Assembly: GCF_014472395.1 (NCBI RefSeq)
Contig: NZ_JACSZW010000006.1
Location: forward strand, 124,001 to 188,000
DNA length: 64,000 bases
Direction: 5' to 3'
Source of the DNA: Pedobacter sp. N36a
GTDB lineage: Bacteria > Bacteroidota > Bacteroidia > Sphingobacteriales > Sphingobacteriaceae
This document shows, piece by piece, positions 45,401 to 53,224 of the stretch. A program made the translations under genes and the position numbers. The first letter of the stretch is position 1. The number at the start of each line of letters is the position of its first letter. The notes beneath the pieces were generated by a model. It was not told the origin of the DNA. It ran no database searches and saw only the letters and a list, made by a program, of their open reading frames with translations.

Positions 45401-46345
45401 CTGACTCTCTTTATAATGTTTGCCATCTTCAAACAGCATTCCTTTTTCATCTGCTTTCCAGAAGTCACGGTTGTAAGCATTTAAGTGCCCCTGGTAGAAA
45501 CCGAATTTAGGCAACAATACCGGATTTCCTGTCAGCTGATAGAAGTCGTTTAGCAGCGGAACCGCGCCATCGCCAGCCATTAAAAATACATCCAGGTAGT
45601 CTGTATCATGTGATAACTTTACCGTACCTTTTTCTTTAGCACCGAAGTCATATTTACCTTTTTTGAAGGTATGCCACAATAGGCCATACCCTTTAGAGGA
45701 CCAGTAATAAGGTGTAGGGGAAGCTACTCCGCCATCCGTCCAGCTGTTCTGGTTTTCTATGGAAATCGCTTTTCCTTTATGAGAAAAACGGCCATTCTGT
45801 ACACCACCACCGTAGAAATACTCTTTAGGCGTTTCCTTAAAGGTCAGCACCACTTCATTTTTCTCAAAACGAACAGGAGCTGCTTCTTCCAGAACTACCG
45901 CATTCGTAGTTAGGTTGATGATTTTTAACAGGGTTGTGTTTTTATCTATTTGTACCGAAATCTTATCGGTAGCAATGGTAATCAGGTTGTTCTCATCCTT
46001 AAGGTCAAGTTTTGCAACTGCTCTTCTAGGATTTTCTACCAGAATCTTAGCTTCAGGCTGCGCTACCGGATCTCTCATGACACCACCAGCATTGTCCTGG
46101 AAAAGCCTGAAAATCTGGTCACCGTAGAAGTCTAAAGTCAAACGCTGATTGTCAGAAAATAACACCTCAATTACCGTCGGGCTCACCTTACGGGCACTGA
46201 TGATTTTATGCTCTTTCTGTAAAACCTGTTGAAAGGTATGGGTTAGTGGTACTGCTCCGGCATTGAGTTGGGAAATCAGTAATGGGAAAGCTAAGGCGAG
46301 CAAAGCTGTGTTTTGAGGTTTAGAACTCCAAAATGTTTTCTTCAT
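42479..46345 (-). CDS. Large secreted GH31 alpha-glucosidase with FN3, discoidin, dockerin-like and cohesin-like modules
   Basis: The protein has 1288 residues with a signal peptide (about 1-29). A galactose-mutarotase-like N-domain (about 45-270) precedes the GH31 barrel with nucleophile Asp427 (KTDVAW) and acid/base Asp479 (WSGDQTG). The nucleophile lacks the common WxDMNE form, so the substrate may differ from plain maltose-type glucosidases. Then a beta domain with DUF5110, an FN3 domain (about 850-935), an F5/8 type C domain (about 945-1085), two dockerin-type calcium repeats (1094-1156: GDINNDRLIDRNDL and GDINKNGLIDAYDI) and a cohesin-like beta domain (from 1157). The C-terminus has no T9SS-type sorting tail that I recognise. 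Monocistronic, with its own terminator. Confidence 0.9.
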   Translation of the reverse strand: MKKTFWSSKPQNTALLALAFPLLISQLNAGAVPLTHTFQQVLQKEHKIISARKVSPTVIEVLFSDNQRLTLDFYGDQIFRLFQDNAGGVMRDPVAQPEAKILVENPRRAVAKLDLKDENNLITIATDKISVQIDKNTTLLKIINLTTNAVVLEEAAPVRFEKNEVVLTFKETPKEYFYGGGVQNGRFSHKGKAISIENQNSWTDGGVASPTPYYWSSKGYGLLWHTFKKGKYDFGAKEKGTVKLSHDTDYLDVFLMAGDGAVPLLNDFYQLTGNPVLLPKFGFYQGHLNAYNRDFWKADEKGMLFEDGKHYKESQKDNGGIKESLNGEKNNYQFSARAVIDRYKKNDMPFGWLLPNDGYGAGYGQTETLDGNIQNLKSLGDYARKNGVEIGLWTQSDLHPKPEVSALLQRDILKEVKEAGVRVLKTDVAWVGAGYSFGLNGVADVAQIMTKYGNDARPFIISLDGWAGTQRYAGIWSGDQTGGVWEYIRFHIPTYLGSGLSGQPNITSDVDGIFGGKNMAVNIRDFQWKTFTPMQLNMDGWGSNEKYPHALGEPATSINRNYLKLKSELMPYAYSIAREAVTGLPVIRAMFLEYPNAYTQGPATQYQFLYGPNFLIAPIYQATKSDEKGNDIRNGIYLPEGSWIDYFSGEKYAGNSIINSFAAPIWKLPVFVKNGAIIPVTNPNNNVTEINKGTRIYEIYPAGKSSFTEYDDDGTTEQYKLGKGASSLIESEVDKKNRAIVTIHPATGDFDGFVKAKATELRINVSQKPKKVLVKVGKDKVKLTEATSMADFLSKENVYFYDATPNLNKFATKGSEFEKVVITKNPQLLIKVSATDITVNPVVATIEGFKYEPVDQLRISTGALTAPVNAVVTDKNKEAYTLKPTWSKVEHADYYEIDFNDMHYTTIKDTSLLFDGLTAETQYAFKLRAVNKDGQSDWTAFNATTKSNPLEFAIQGIVAKSTAADQEGSEIEQLFDFDEGNTWHTKWGVNALPFEMIMDLKTINQLDKFHYLPRSGRGNGIILKGSVFFSNDKENWTPAGNFAWANTDEVKIFNFPMHPSARYIKMAVTEGVGGFGSGRELYVFKVPGTESYLPGDINNDRLIDRNDLTSYLNYTGLRSGDGDFEGYISNGDINKNGLIDAYDISLVATRIDGGVNDSKIDKVAGKLSISTAKTSYNKDEIIEVKVKGSNLKSVNALSFALPYNAADFEFVSIQPTNVKQMENMTYDRLHTNGKKALYPTFVNLGQKDPLNGNTELFIIKLKAKRKVKFDLKAIDGILVDKNLNSVNF

Positions 46346-46768
46346 AATGTGTGTTATAAATCTTCCCGGACAGGTGCTAAGAACAAAACCTAAATTGTTC
46401 AGTCAGGCATTCTCCCGGAAGTTTTAGTTGAAGCCGCCAATATAGAAATTATCTATTGGTTTTTGCTTTTGCAATATTGTATTATTTTTAGGTGTTAATT
46501 AGGAATTTGGCAATGTAGAGGCCATTTGTTGAATAGAAAAGCGAAGGAGATTGCTCTTGTTTAGCGAAATGATTTATGGTAAAACGTTTTTTAAACGCTG
46601 AGAAACAGCAGCAATAAAACCAGGTTATTAGAATAAAATTTAACAGGGAAGGAGCGATAATAGGAGGGACAATGATGATAAATAAAATACTATAAAGTGT
46701 AATCCGATTGGTGTGCCGGGATGTTAAGGCACACCAATCGAAAAGGAGATAGCGCTATCGAAAATGAA
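46346..46768. other. 423-base intergenic region, no gene
   Basis: Contains the upstream region of the GH31 gene and, near the YfhO side, a strong hairpin (listed separately). No reading frame with family features and no RNA family recognised. Confidence 0.6.
46705..46740. terminator. Strong hairpin downstream of the yfhO-like gene
   Basis: Perfect 13-base arms CGATTGGTGTGCC and GGCACACCAATCG with a 10-base loop, 28 bases after the stop at 46769. No clear T-run follows on the minus strand, so it may be a terminator or an mRNA 3'-end stabiliser. Confidence 0.55.
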
Positions 46769-49228
46769 TTAATGGACTTTACGCTCCTTATAACCTAAAT
46801 AACCAGCAAACAATAAGCCTGCGATTAGAAGGATAGAAGCAATCAGGGAAATCAATTCCCCAGTGTAATAAGAGTTAGGATGAAATACAAATTCAATTCG
46901 ATGCTTGCCTGCTGGAATATGGGCAGCCCTTAACAGGTAATTCGCACGGAAATAAGGTTGCTCCACCTCATCAATGAACATTTTCCAGCCTTTGTTATAA
47001 TAGATTTCTGAAAATACAGCGAGGTTAGACTGTTTGGAATTACTCTCATATACCATGCGGTCTGGAAAATAACTAGTCAGTTTGATCGTTCCTGATGCTG
47101 CAGAATTACCCAGCTGCTGCTCTTTAACCAATGGCTTATATTGATCATCAATCACCACCGTTTCTTTAGGTGCAAAAGTACCAATCACTTCCATTTCCTG
47201 ATCTGCATTTCGTACATACTGGATCTTATTGACAAACCAGGCATGGCCACAGGCATTCGGGTTCAACTCCGCAATCAGCTTTGGAGAATTTGGATCGGTG
47301 TGGATCAGGTATTTTGTATTCATCATTCCCAAAATATTCAGGTTGATGTTTTTCTGGAAATGCGTTTCAATGACCTCATCGAATCTTTTCAAACGAACTG
47401 CCGAATAACCACCTATGGACTTGTGGAAGTAAGGAGTAGTGGCATCATTCATAATGCTTTGCGTCAAATCCAATACTTTAAAGTTTGGATCTTTATCTTG
47501 GTCAATAAACCGATCTACTTCCCGAAGCTGAGGCTTTTCTGTATCCTGTTTCGCCATAAAACTCTCGGTATTTAAATACCTTTTATCGACACCCCATAGA
47601 TCAAACAATATTAGAAATAGGAAAGCGATGGAGAGTAAATTGGCATTCAGCTTTCCCTTTAGGTAAGCCCAGATTCCTGCAAATGCGATCAGAATCAACA
47701 AACAAGACCTCATGGCGTCCGATTGTGCCGCCGCTTTTCTGTCCGCTACAATCGCATTACCAATGGAATTTGCAGTGGCCTGGTCAAGTTTCAGCGCTTC
47801 AGAAAACTGTGCAACCACCGTTTCATGGTCGCTGCTCTTGAAGGATAGTAATAAATCTGGAAGAACGGCCATCACCAGCGACAGTCCGAAAGTGATATAA
47901 AAGGCCAGTTTTACTTGTTTCAAAAGCTCAGGTTTATCCGTTCTGACAAACAACTCGTTAACCGCCAGTACAGCCAGTATCGGGAAGCACAATCCTGCCA
48001 CCGCAAGAATGGATTCTACCGCTCTGAACTTGTTATAGAAAGGCACATAATAGAAGAATAAATCGGAAATGATAGGCAGGTTTTTCCCAAAAGAGAGGAA
48101 CATGGTCAGGATCACTACGCCCAATAACCACCACTTGATCCGGTGCTTAACGATCAATAAGCCCAGCACAAATAGAAAACAAATGACGGCACCAAAATAA
48201 AAGGAACCTTCCGTAAAAGGCTTCTCTCCCCAATAAAAAGGCATCAGTGATTTAGAAAGGTAATCCGCCTGACTGGCATCGGCACCGATTTCCGTCAGCG
48301 TTTTCACCACATTGGGATGCTGTACGGCATTCCCTCTGGAGCTGCCGCCAAAAGCATTTGGGATCAGGAAGGTGATACACTCTTCCACACCCTGGCTCCA
48401 TTGATAAGCGTAGACCCTGGATAATCCGGTACTGGTTTTTGCTACATTCTGAGTCAGGTTGGCATGCCCCCTGATGGTTTCAGCACTGTAATCGTAAGTG
48501 CTCCATAAGGAAGAGGTATTCACCCCAATGGCCAACAGACCCGCAATAGCTGCAAATCCTGCGGCTTTAAAAAAGTCTTTGCTCTGTTTAGATTTGATGG
48601 CATGGTAGGCTTCGATACCCACAAAAATCAGGATGGCTAAAAAGAGATAATAGGTCATCTGAAGGTGGTTGGCCCGGATTTCTAAAGCCAGAAAAAGCGC
48701 AGTTATTGCCGCACCATAAATATATTTACCCCTGAAAACGAGGATAACCCCTGCCAGAACCGGAGCAAAGAAAGAGATCGCCGCAACCTGATTGGCATGT
48801 CCGGCGCCAAATAAGATGATGTTATAAGAAGAAAAAGTGAAAGCAACAGCGCCTGCTGCAGACAGCCAGGGATTCAGTTTCAGGACACAAAATAAAAAGT
48901 AACTGCCCAATAGTAAGACCATGACGGTGCCTGCCGGCTGTGGCAAGGAATAGTTGACCACCTTGATCAGCCAGGTGGTGATGTTATTAGGATAGGGTGC
49001 CCAAATCTGAAAAGTAGGCATCCCCCCATGGATCTGATTGGTCCATAAAATGGTTTCCCCCTTTTCCCGGTAATGGTTGATTTCTGTAGTCGTAGATTGT
49101 GCCCTGGTCACATCATTTTGTCCAAGCGTCTTTCCAAAGAATACGGGATTAAAATATAAAAAGGTGATTCCAAAGAAAAGTACAATGACCATCAAGTGTT
49201 GGCCATTTCGCTTAAACCAGTTATTCAT
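46769..49228 (-). CDS. YfhO-family integral membrane protein
   Basis: The protein has 819 residues with about 13-14 membrane segments from the N-terminus (MVIVLFFGITFLYFNPVFFG, VMVLLLGSYFLFCVL) and a large C-terminal extracytoplasmic domain (about 600-780) ending in a last membrane span. The motif NKGWKMFIDEVEQPYFRANY then LLRAAHIPAGKHRIEFVF is the signature of YfhO proteins (PF09586). In Firmicutes YfhO acts in lipoteichoic acid glycosylation; in Bacteroidota the role is unknown but glycolipid or polymer decoration is likely. Monocistronic, flanked by intergenic regions. Confidence 0.9.
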   Translation of the reverse strand: MNNWFKRNGQHLMVIVLFFGITFLYFNPVFFGKTLGQNDVTRAQSTTTEINHYREKGETILWTNQIHGGMPTFQIWAPYPNNITTWLIKVVNYSLPQPAGTVMVLLLGSYFLFCVLKLNPWLSAAGAVAFTFSSYNIILFGAGHANQVAAISFFAPVLAGVILVFRGKYIYGAAITALFLALEIRANHLQMTYYLFLAILIFVGIEAYHAIKSKQSKDFFKAAGFAAIAGLLAIGVNTSSLWSTYDYSAETIRGHANLTQNVAKTSTGLSRVYAYQWSQGVEECITFLIPNAFGGSSRGNAVQHPNVVKTLTEIGADASQADYLSKSLMPFYWGEKPFTEGSFYFGAVICFLFVLGLLIVKHRIKWWLLGVVILTMFLSFGKNLPIISDLFFYYVPFYNKFRAVESILAVAGLCFPILAVLAVNELFVRTDKPELLKQVKLAFYITFGLSLVMAVLPDLLLSFKSSDHETVVAQFSEALKLDQATANSIGNAIVADRKAAAQSDAMRSCLLILIAFAGIWAYLKGKLNANLLSIAFLFLILFDLWGVDKRYLNTESFMAKQDTEKPQLREVDRFIDQDKDPNFKVLDLTQSIMNDATTPYFHKSIGGYSAVRLKRFDEVIETHFQKNINLNILGMMNTKYLIHTDPNSPKLIAELNPNACGHAWFVNKIQYVRNADQEMEVIGTFAPKETVVIDDQYKPLVKEQQLGNSAASGTIKLTSYFPDRMVYESNSKQSNLAVFSEIYYNKGWKMFIDEVEQPYFRANYLLRAAHIPAGKHRIEFVFHPNSYYTGELISLIASILLIAGLLFAGYLGYKERKVH

Positions 49229-49428
49229 AGCTGTTAAAAATTTCCCTAAATATATAAAAACAAAGTGCTCGCGGCCCTTTTCTTAAGTTATGGTATTTTT
49301 CTTTCTCTAATTAGCCTTTAGTTTTGTTATAGATAAAAGGCAAATGGAATAGGAGGAACTTCTTTTTCATCCCCTGCGAATAAGGGCTTTACATTGGTCT
49401 GAATTTTTAAACCTTAAAACAAACAAAT

Positions 49429-49983
49429 ATGTATCAGCTTAAAGTGATTGTGGCGAGTACCAGGCCAGGACGAAAAGGACCAGCCATCGCCAAATGGTTT
49501 ATGGATTTACTCCAAGAGCAGTCCGATTTTGAAGTCGAACTCATCGACCTGAAAGAAGTAAACCTGCCTTTTATGGATGAACCAGAACATCCCAGACTAC
49601 AGAAATATCAACACGAACATACAAAAGCCTGGAGTAAGAAGATCGCAGCAGCGGATGCTTTTGTGTTCGTAACCCCAGAATATAATTTTGGATTCCCCGC
49701 CACCTTAAAAAATGCACTGGACTTTCTGTATCAGGAATGGACCTATAAACCGGTTGGCTTTGTGAGTTATGGAGGGATTGCTGGTGGCACCAGGTCGGTT
49801 CAGATGCTGAAACAAGTAGTCACAGCTTTAAAAATGGTTCCTATCGTAGAAGCTGTTCACATTCCTTTTTTTACGAATTTTATCAATGATAAAGAACAGT
49901 TTGTTGGCGATGAAGGACACCTGCGTATGGCACAGGGACTATTGAAGGAGCTGGTATGGTGGACGAAAAAGTTGGAGAAATAA
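49429..49983 (+). CDS. NADPH-dependent FMN reductase family protein
   Basis: The protein has 184 residues, a flavodoxin-like fold. Phosphate-binding loop STRPGRKGPAIAKW at 10-23, FMN-ring motif TPEYNFGFPATLKNALDFLY at about 82-101, and GGIAGGTRSVQMLKQV. It matches NAD(P)H-dependent oxidoreductases of the YieF/ArsH-like quinone/FMN reductase group, cytosolic. It likely reduces quinones or metals to limit redox stress. Stands alone, convergent with the DUF92 gene with 7 bases between stops. Confidence 0.9.
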   Translation: MYQLKVIVASTRPGRKGPAIAKWFMDLLQEQSDFEVELIDLKEVNLPFMDEPEHPRLQKYQHEHTKAWSKKIAAADAFVFVTPEYNFGFPATLKNALDFLYQEWTYKPVGFVSYGGIAGGTRSVQMLKQVVTALKMVPIVEAVHIPFFTNFINDKEQFVGDEGHLRMAQGLLKELVWWTKKLEK

Positions 49984-49990
49984 GCTGAAG

Positions 49991-50740
49991 TTAGGCGGAA
50001 ATATTAAATATCAGGTAAAGCAACAACCCAGCAACTGCCGCAAATAAGGTATTTAAAAAGTTAACACCGTTGTTGCTGATTAATTTTCTCCGTTCCAGCA
50101 ATGCCCCAATTATGGAGTCTGTTAGGTTGCCTAATATCCCTGCTGCAGCTACAATTAGTGCTGCCTGTCCAAATCCAGCATAGATCAAAGCGATGATTCC
50201 GGCACCTATAGCACCGATTATCGTACCTTCTATGCTGATTACCCCGTCCAGCCCTTTCGCTTCTTTTTTGAAGGTGATGACATTGAAAAAGCGACTGCCA
50301 TAAAGGATTCCCAATTCAGAAGATAAGGTGTCGGCAAGGGCAGAGGCCAGACTGGCGGCCATCATTAACAGGTAATAACCGCTGTTTTCAGGATTTAGAA
50401 GAGCTAGTAAGGCGGTTATTCCGGCAACACCTCCGTTTGCAAGTACCTGCCAGGAATCTCTGCCTGTTTTTTCTCCATCAGGAGATCCAGCAGACTCCGC
50501 AGGATGGACCTTGAGCTTTTCCGCCTTTTTATGTGAAGTGGCGAGGACGCTCAAAATAAAAAATGCCGCTAACATCGATATTCCTTTTAAACCTGAGGCC
50601 AAGGCAACCAGAAAACCCAATATAGTAGCCGTTACAGCAGCATAAAAGGTCAGTTTCCTGATTTTTACGCAAACCACCATGAGTACCACTAACAGGAGCA
50701 GCACGATTTGCAGTAAAGGATCATTAAGAATGGGCGCCAT
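49991..50740 (-). CDS. DUF92 integral membrane protein (TIGR00297-like)
   Basis: The protein has 249 residues with about 6-7 membrane segments. Signature SLASALADTLSSELGILYGS and GVISIEGTIIGAIGAGIIAL then GNLTDSIIGALLERR identifies DUF92, whose plant member VTE6 is a phytyl-phosphate kinase; bacterial members may be isoprenoid-phosphate or lipid kinases. The Asp in ALADTLSSELG is the family's conserved Asp. It starts 9 bases after the AraC-type regulator stop, so the two are probably co-transcribed. Confidence 0.88.
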   Translation of the reverse strand: MAPILNDPLLQIVLLLLVVLMVVCVKIRKLTFYAAVTATILGFLVALASGLKGISMLAAFFILSVLATSHKKAEKLKVHPAESAGSPDGEKTGRDSWQVLANGGVAGITALLALLNPENSGYYLLMMAASLASALADTLSSELGILYGSRFFNVITFKKEAKGLDGVISIEGTIIGAIGAGIIALIYAGFGQAALIVAAAGILGNLTDSIIGALLERRKLISNNGVNFLNTLFAAVAGLLLYLIFNISA

Positions 50741-50748
50741 AATCTGTA

Positions 50749-51630
50749 TTAAACCAAAGTATTAAATTTAGCCTTAATGTGCTCTTTCGCTTGCTTCTGA
50801 AACTCTTCTGGCGTCTGACCCGTTTGCTTTTTGAAGAAACGACTAAAGTACGGCCTGTCAGAAAAGCCCAGTTCATAAGCAATCTCTTTGATGGTAATCT
50901 CGCTGTGAATGATACTGCGTTTGGCTTCCAGAATAATCCGGTCATGGATCAGCTGCATCCCGGTTTTATCAAGCTTGTCTTTCAGAATCTGGTTAAGTCG
51001 CTTAGAACTGATGCCCAGCTTTCCTGCATAAAAATCAGTATTCCGTACTTGCTGGTAATTACTTTCCAGTAGCATTAGGAACTCGTAAACCCGCTTCTGA
51101 TGTATATCCTGACTGGTGAAATCATGCTCTTTTACTTGTATCAACTTCAATAGGAAAACTTTAAGCAAGGCTTTTACCATTGTCATACTTTGGTTCGCAT
51201 ATTCTTTTTCCAGCAAACTGAAAATCCCGGAAAGCTCAGCAGCAGCAGCCTCATTTAACCGCAGACAAGAGAACTCGCCCTGCACATTGAAAATCTTAAA
51301 GAGGTCTAAAAGAAACTCTTTGTCCTCCTCTTCCAGCATGTCTCTCTTAAAAGAGATCAGTTCTCCGTTTTTTCCTGCTTTATTCAATTGATGCACACGG
51401 TACGGAGGAATCAGGTAAATCCAATCCCCTTTAGCATCCAGATCTGTATCCTTCAAAGCGTGTAAAGCATCTTCATTCTTCAACCACACGATTTCAAAAA
51501 AATCTTTCCGTCCCGGATCATTCAGGTAACTAGGTGGACAATTCCCCAGGTTACGAATATAAATCAGTGATTTCTCCAAGCCCGCCGGTAATGCAACATT
51601 CATCATGGTATAAAGATAAGGACTCTCCAT
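50749..51630 (-). CDS. AraC-family transcriptional regulator, divergent from hxlBA
   Basis: The protein has 293 residues: an N-terminal cupin-like sensing domain (about 10-150) and a C-terminal AraC double helix-turn-helix (about 190-285) with RLNQILKDKLDKTGMQLIHD and IKEIAYELGFSDRPYFSRFF then KKQTGQTPEEFQ. The gene faces hxlB-hxlA across a 178-base divergent region, so it probably controls them in response to formaldehyde or a sugar phosphate, but this is inference from position. The DUF92 gene follows in the same transcript. Confidence 0.9.
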   Translation of the reverse strand: MESPYLYTMMNVALPAGLEKSLIYIRNLGNCPPSYLNDPGRKDFFEIVWLKNEDALHALKDTDLDAKGDWIYLIPPYRVHQLNKAGKNGELISFKRDMLEEEDKEFLLDLFKIFNVQGEFSCLRLNEAAAAELSGIFSLLEKEYANQSMTMVKALLKVFLLKLIQVKEHDFTSQDIHQKRVYEFLMLLESNYQQVRNTDFYAGKLGISSKRLNQILKDKLDKTGMQLIHDRIILEAKRSIIHSEITIKEIAYELGFSDRPYFSRFFKKQTGQTPEEFQKQAKEHIKAKFNTLV

Positions 51631-51808
51631 GTAGGGTATAGGACGATTTGGAAATTATGGTGGACTATTCGGAAATACCTTAATTTTTGTGGCTTAGCCA
51701 TGACTTTTAAAGGCCATGGTTTCCTGATTGTCCCATATAATGCGCCGATAGTGTAACGGGAAGCCTAAAAAACCGGTCTACCTTTACACCGGATTAAAAA
51801 CATTAGCA

Positions 51809-52399
51809 ATGGAGTTCAGTACCACAACCGATAAACAACTGTCAAAAGAGGTTCGCAATAACCTTGAAATGATACTCATGGAAAACACCTGGTTGTTAAA
51901 ACAGATTGATTTTAATGAAGTCGCAGTATTTGCAAACGCTATTAAAACCGCAAACCGCATTTTTATCATCGCTGCCGGACGTTCTGGTTTTGCCATGCGA
52001 TCTGCAGCAATGCGCCTGATGCACCTGGGATTAAATGCCCATTTTGTTGGAGAAACGACTACTCCAGCGATAAAGCAAGGTGATTTGCTGATCGCAGCAT
52101 CTGGATCTGGCACCACCAGCTCTATTGTTAAAGCTGCCGAAAAAGCCAAGTCAGTAGGCGCAAGGGTAGTCGCACTCTCTACGCAATCACAGTCTTTATT
52201 AGCCAGTATCGCTGATCAATTGATACTTATCCCCGCTGCGGAAAAAGAAGACCATGAAGGCAGTAGATCGAGGCAATACGCAGGAAGCTTGTTTGAGCAG
52301 TTCCTGCTGCTGTTAACAGATGCAGTTTTCCAGTCTTTATGGAAACTGGACGATACCCCAAATGCAGAACTATGGACCAGACATGCAAACCTGGAATAA
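51809..52399 (+). CDS. hxlB: 6-phospho-3-hexuloisomerase (PHI)
   Basis: The protein has 196 residues, a single SIS domain with IFIIAAGRSGFAMRSAAMRL (phosphosugar-binding), ETTTPAIKQGDLLIAASGSG and a C-terminal part with SRSRQYAGSLFEQFLLLLTD, the hallmark of PHI (the SRxxYxGSLFEQ motif). It converts hexulose 6-phosphate, made by the neighbouring HPS, into fructose 6-phosphate in the ribulose monophosphate path. It is 57 bases upstream of hxlA, in one transcript. Order isomerase then synthase is reversed relative to Bacillus subtilis hxlAB. Confidence 0.92.
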   Translation: MEFSTTTDKQLSKEVRNNLEMILMENTWLLKQIDFNEVAVFANAIKTANRIFIIAAGRSGFAMRSAAMRLMHLGLNAHFVGETTTPAIKQGDLLIAASGSGTTSSIVKAAEKAKSVGARVVALSTQSQSLLASIADQLILIPAAEKEDHEGSRSRQYAGSLFEQFLLLLTDAVFQSLWKLDDTPNAELWTRHANLE

Positions 52400-52456
52400 C
52401 CGATAAATAATCCGGATAAATCACACGAATCAAATCATTTTTTATATAACATCATT

Positions 52457-53095
52457 ATGGCAAAATTACAAGTAGCAATCGATTTATTAACAACAGAAGA
52501 AGCATTGGCATTGGCAGCAAAAGTTGCCCCTTATGTAGATATTATTGAACTGGGAACTCCATTAATTAAAAACATGGGTGCAGCAGTGATCACCGCAATG
52601 AAAAATGCACACCCAGATAAATTGGTTTTCGCAGATATGAAAACAGCTGATGCTGGTGAATTAGAAGCAGAAATTGCTTTTAAAGCAGGTGCCGATTTAG
52701 TAACCGTAATGGGTGCTGTTGGTGATGCCACCGTTATTGGCGCAGTGAAAGCGGCAAAAGCACATGGAAAAGGGATTGTAGTGGATACTATCGGTTACCC
52801 TGACCGTGTAAGACGTGCACAGGAAGTGACTAAATTAGGTGTGGAATTCGTAGAACTTCATGCAGGACTAGATGAGCAATGGACGCCAGGATATTCTATC
52901 CAGGTATTGATCGACGAAACCGCAAGAGTAGGTGTACCTGTTTCTGTAGCAGGTGGAGTGAACCTTGAAAACGTTGCCGCAGTAGTAAAAGCTGGTGCTA
53001 CAGTAATCGTTGCAGGTGCAGCAATCTATGGTGCAGAAGATCCAGCTGCAGCAGCAAAAGCAATGCGTGAAGCAATTGACGCAGCTAAGAACTAA
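52457..53095 (+). CDS. hxlA: 3-hexulose-6-phosphate synthase (HPS)
   Basis: The protein has 212 residues, an orotidine-5'-phosphate-decarboxylase-fold barrel. Motifs: LQVAIDLLTTEEAL, ELGTPLIKNMGAAVI, FADMKTADAGELEAEIAFKA (the DMKTxDAGxxE signature of HPS), GVEFVELHAGLDEQ and VSVAGGVNLENVAAV. It adds formaldehyde to ribulose 5-phosphate. With PHI it detoxifies or assimilates formaldehyde; without it some organisms run it backwards to make pentose, so either direction is possible. A strong terminator follows. Confidence 0.93.
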   Translation: MAKLQVAIDLLTTEEALALAAKVAPYVDIIELGTPLIKNMGAAVITAMKNAHPDKLVFADMKTADAGELEAEIAFKAGADLVTVMGAVGDATVIGAVKAAKAHGKGIVVDTIGYPDRVRRAQEVTKLGVEFVELHAGLDEQWTPGYSIQVLIDETARVGVPVSVAGGVNLENVAAVVKAGATVIVAGAAIYGAEDPAAAAKAMREAIDAAKN

Positions 53096-53165
53096 TACTC
53101 TTAAAAAACAAGAATGGTCTGATCCATTTTCTGTTGATTACATTGAATTTCAATATTCAGTAAAG

Positions 53166-53199
53166 CAGTAAAGCCCCCATAATTTTGGGGGCTTTACTG
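53166..53199. terminator. Bidirectional terminator between hxlA and dcu genes
   Basis: Arms CAGTAAAGCCCCC and GGGGGCTTTACTG (AT-rich loop) lie between convergent genes. Confidence 0.88.
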
Positions 53200-53224
53200 T
53201 ATACTAAGGAATGCCTTTCCAGGA

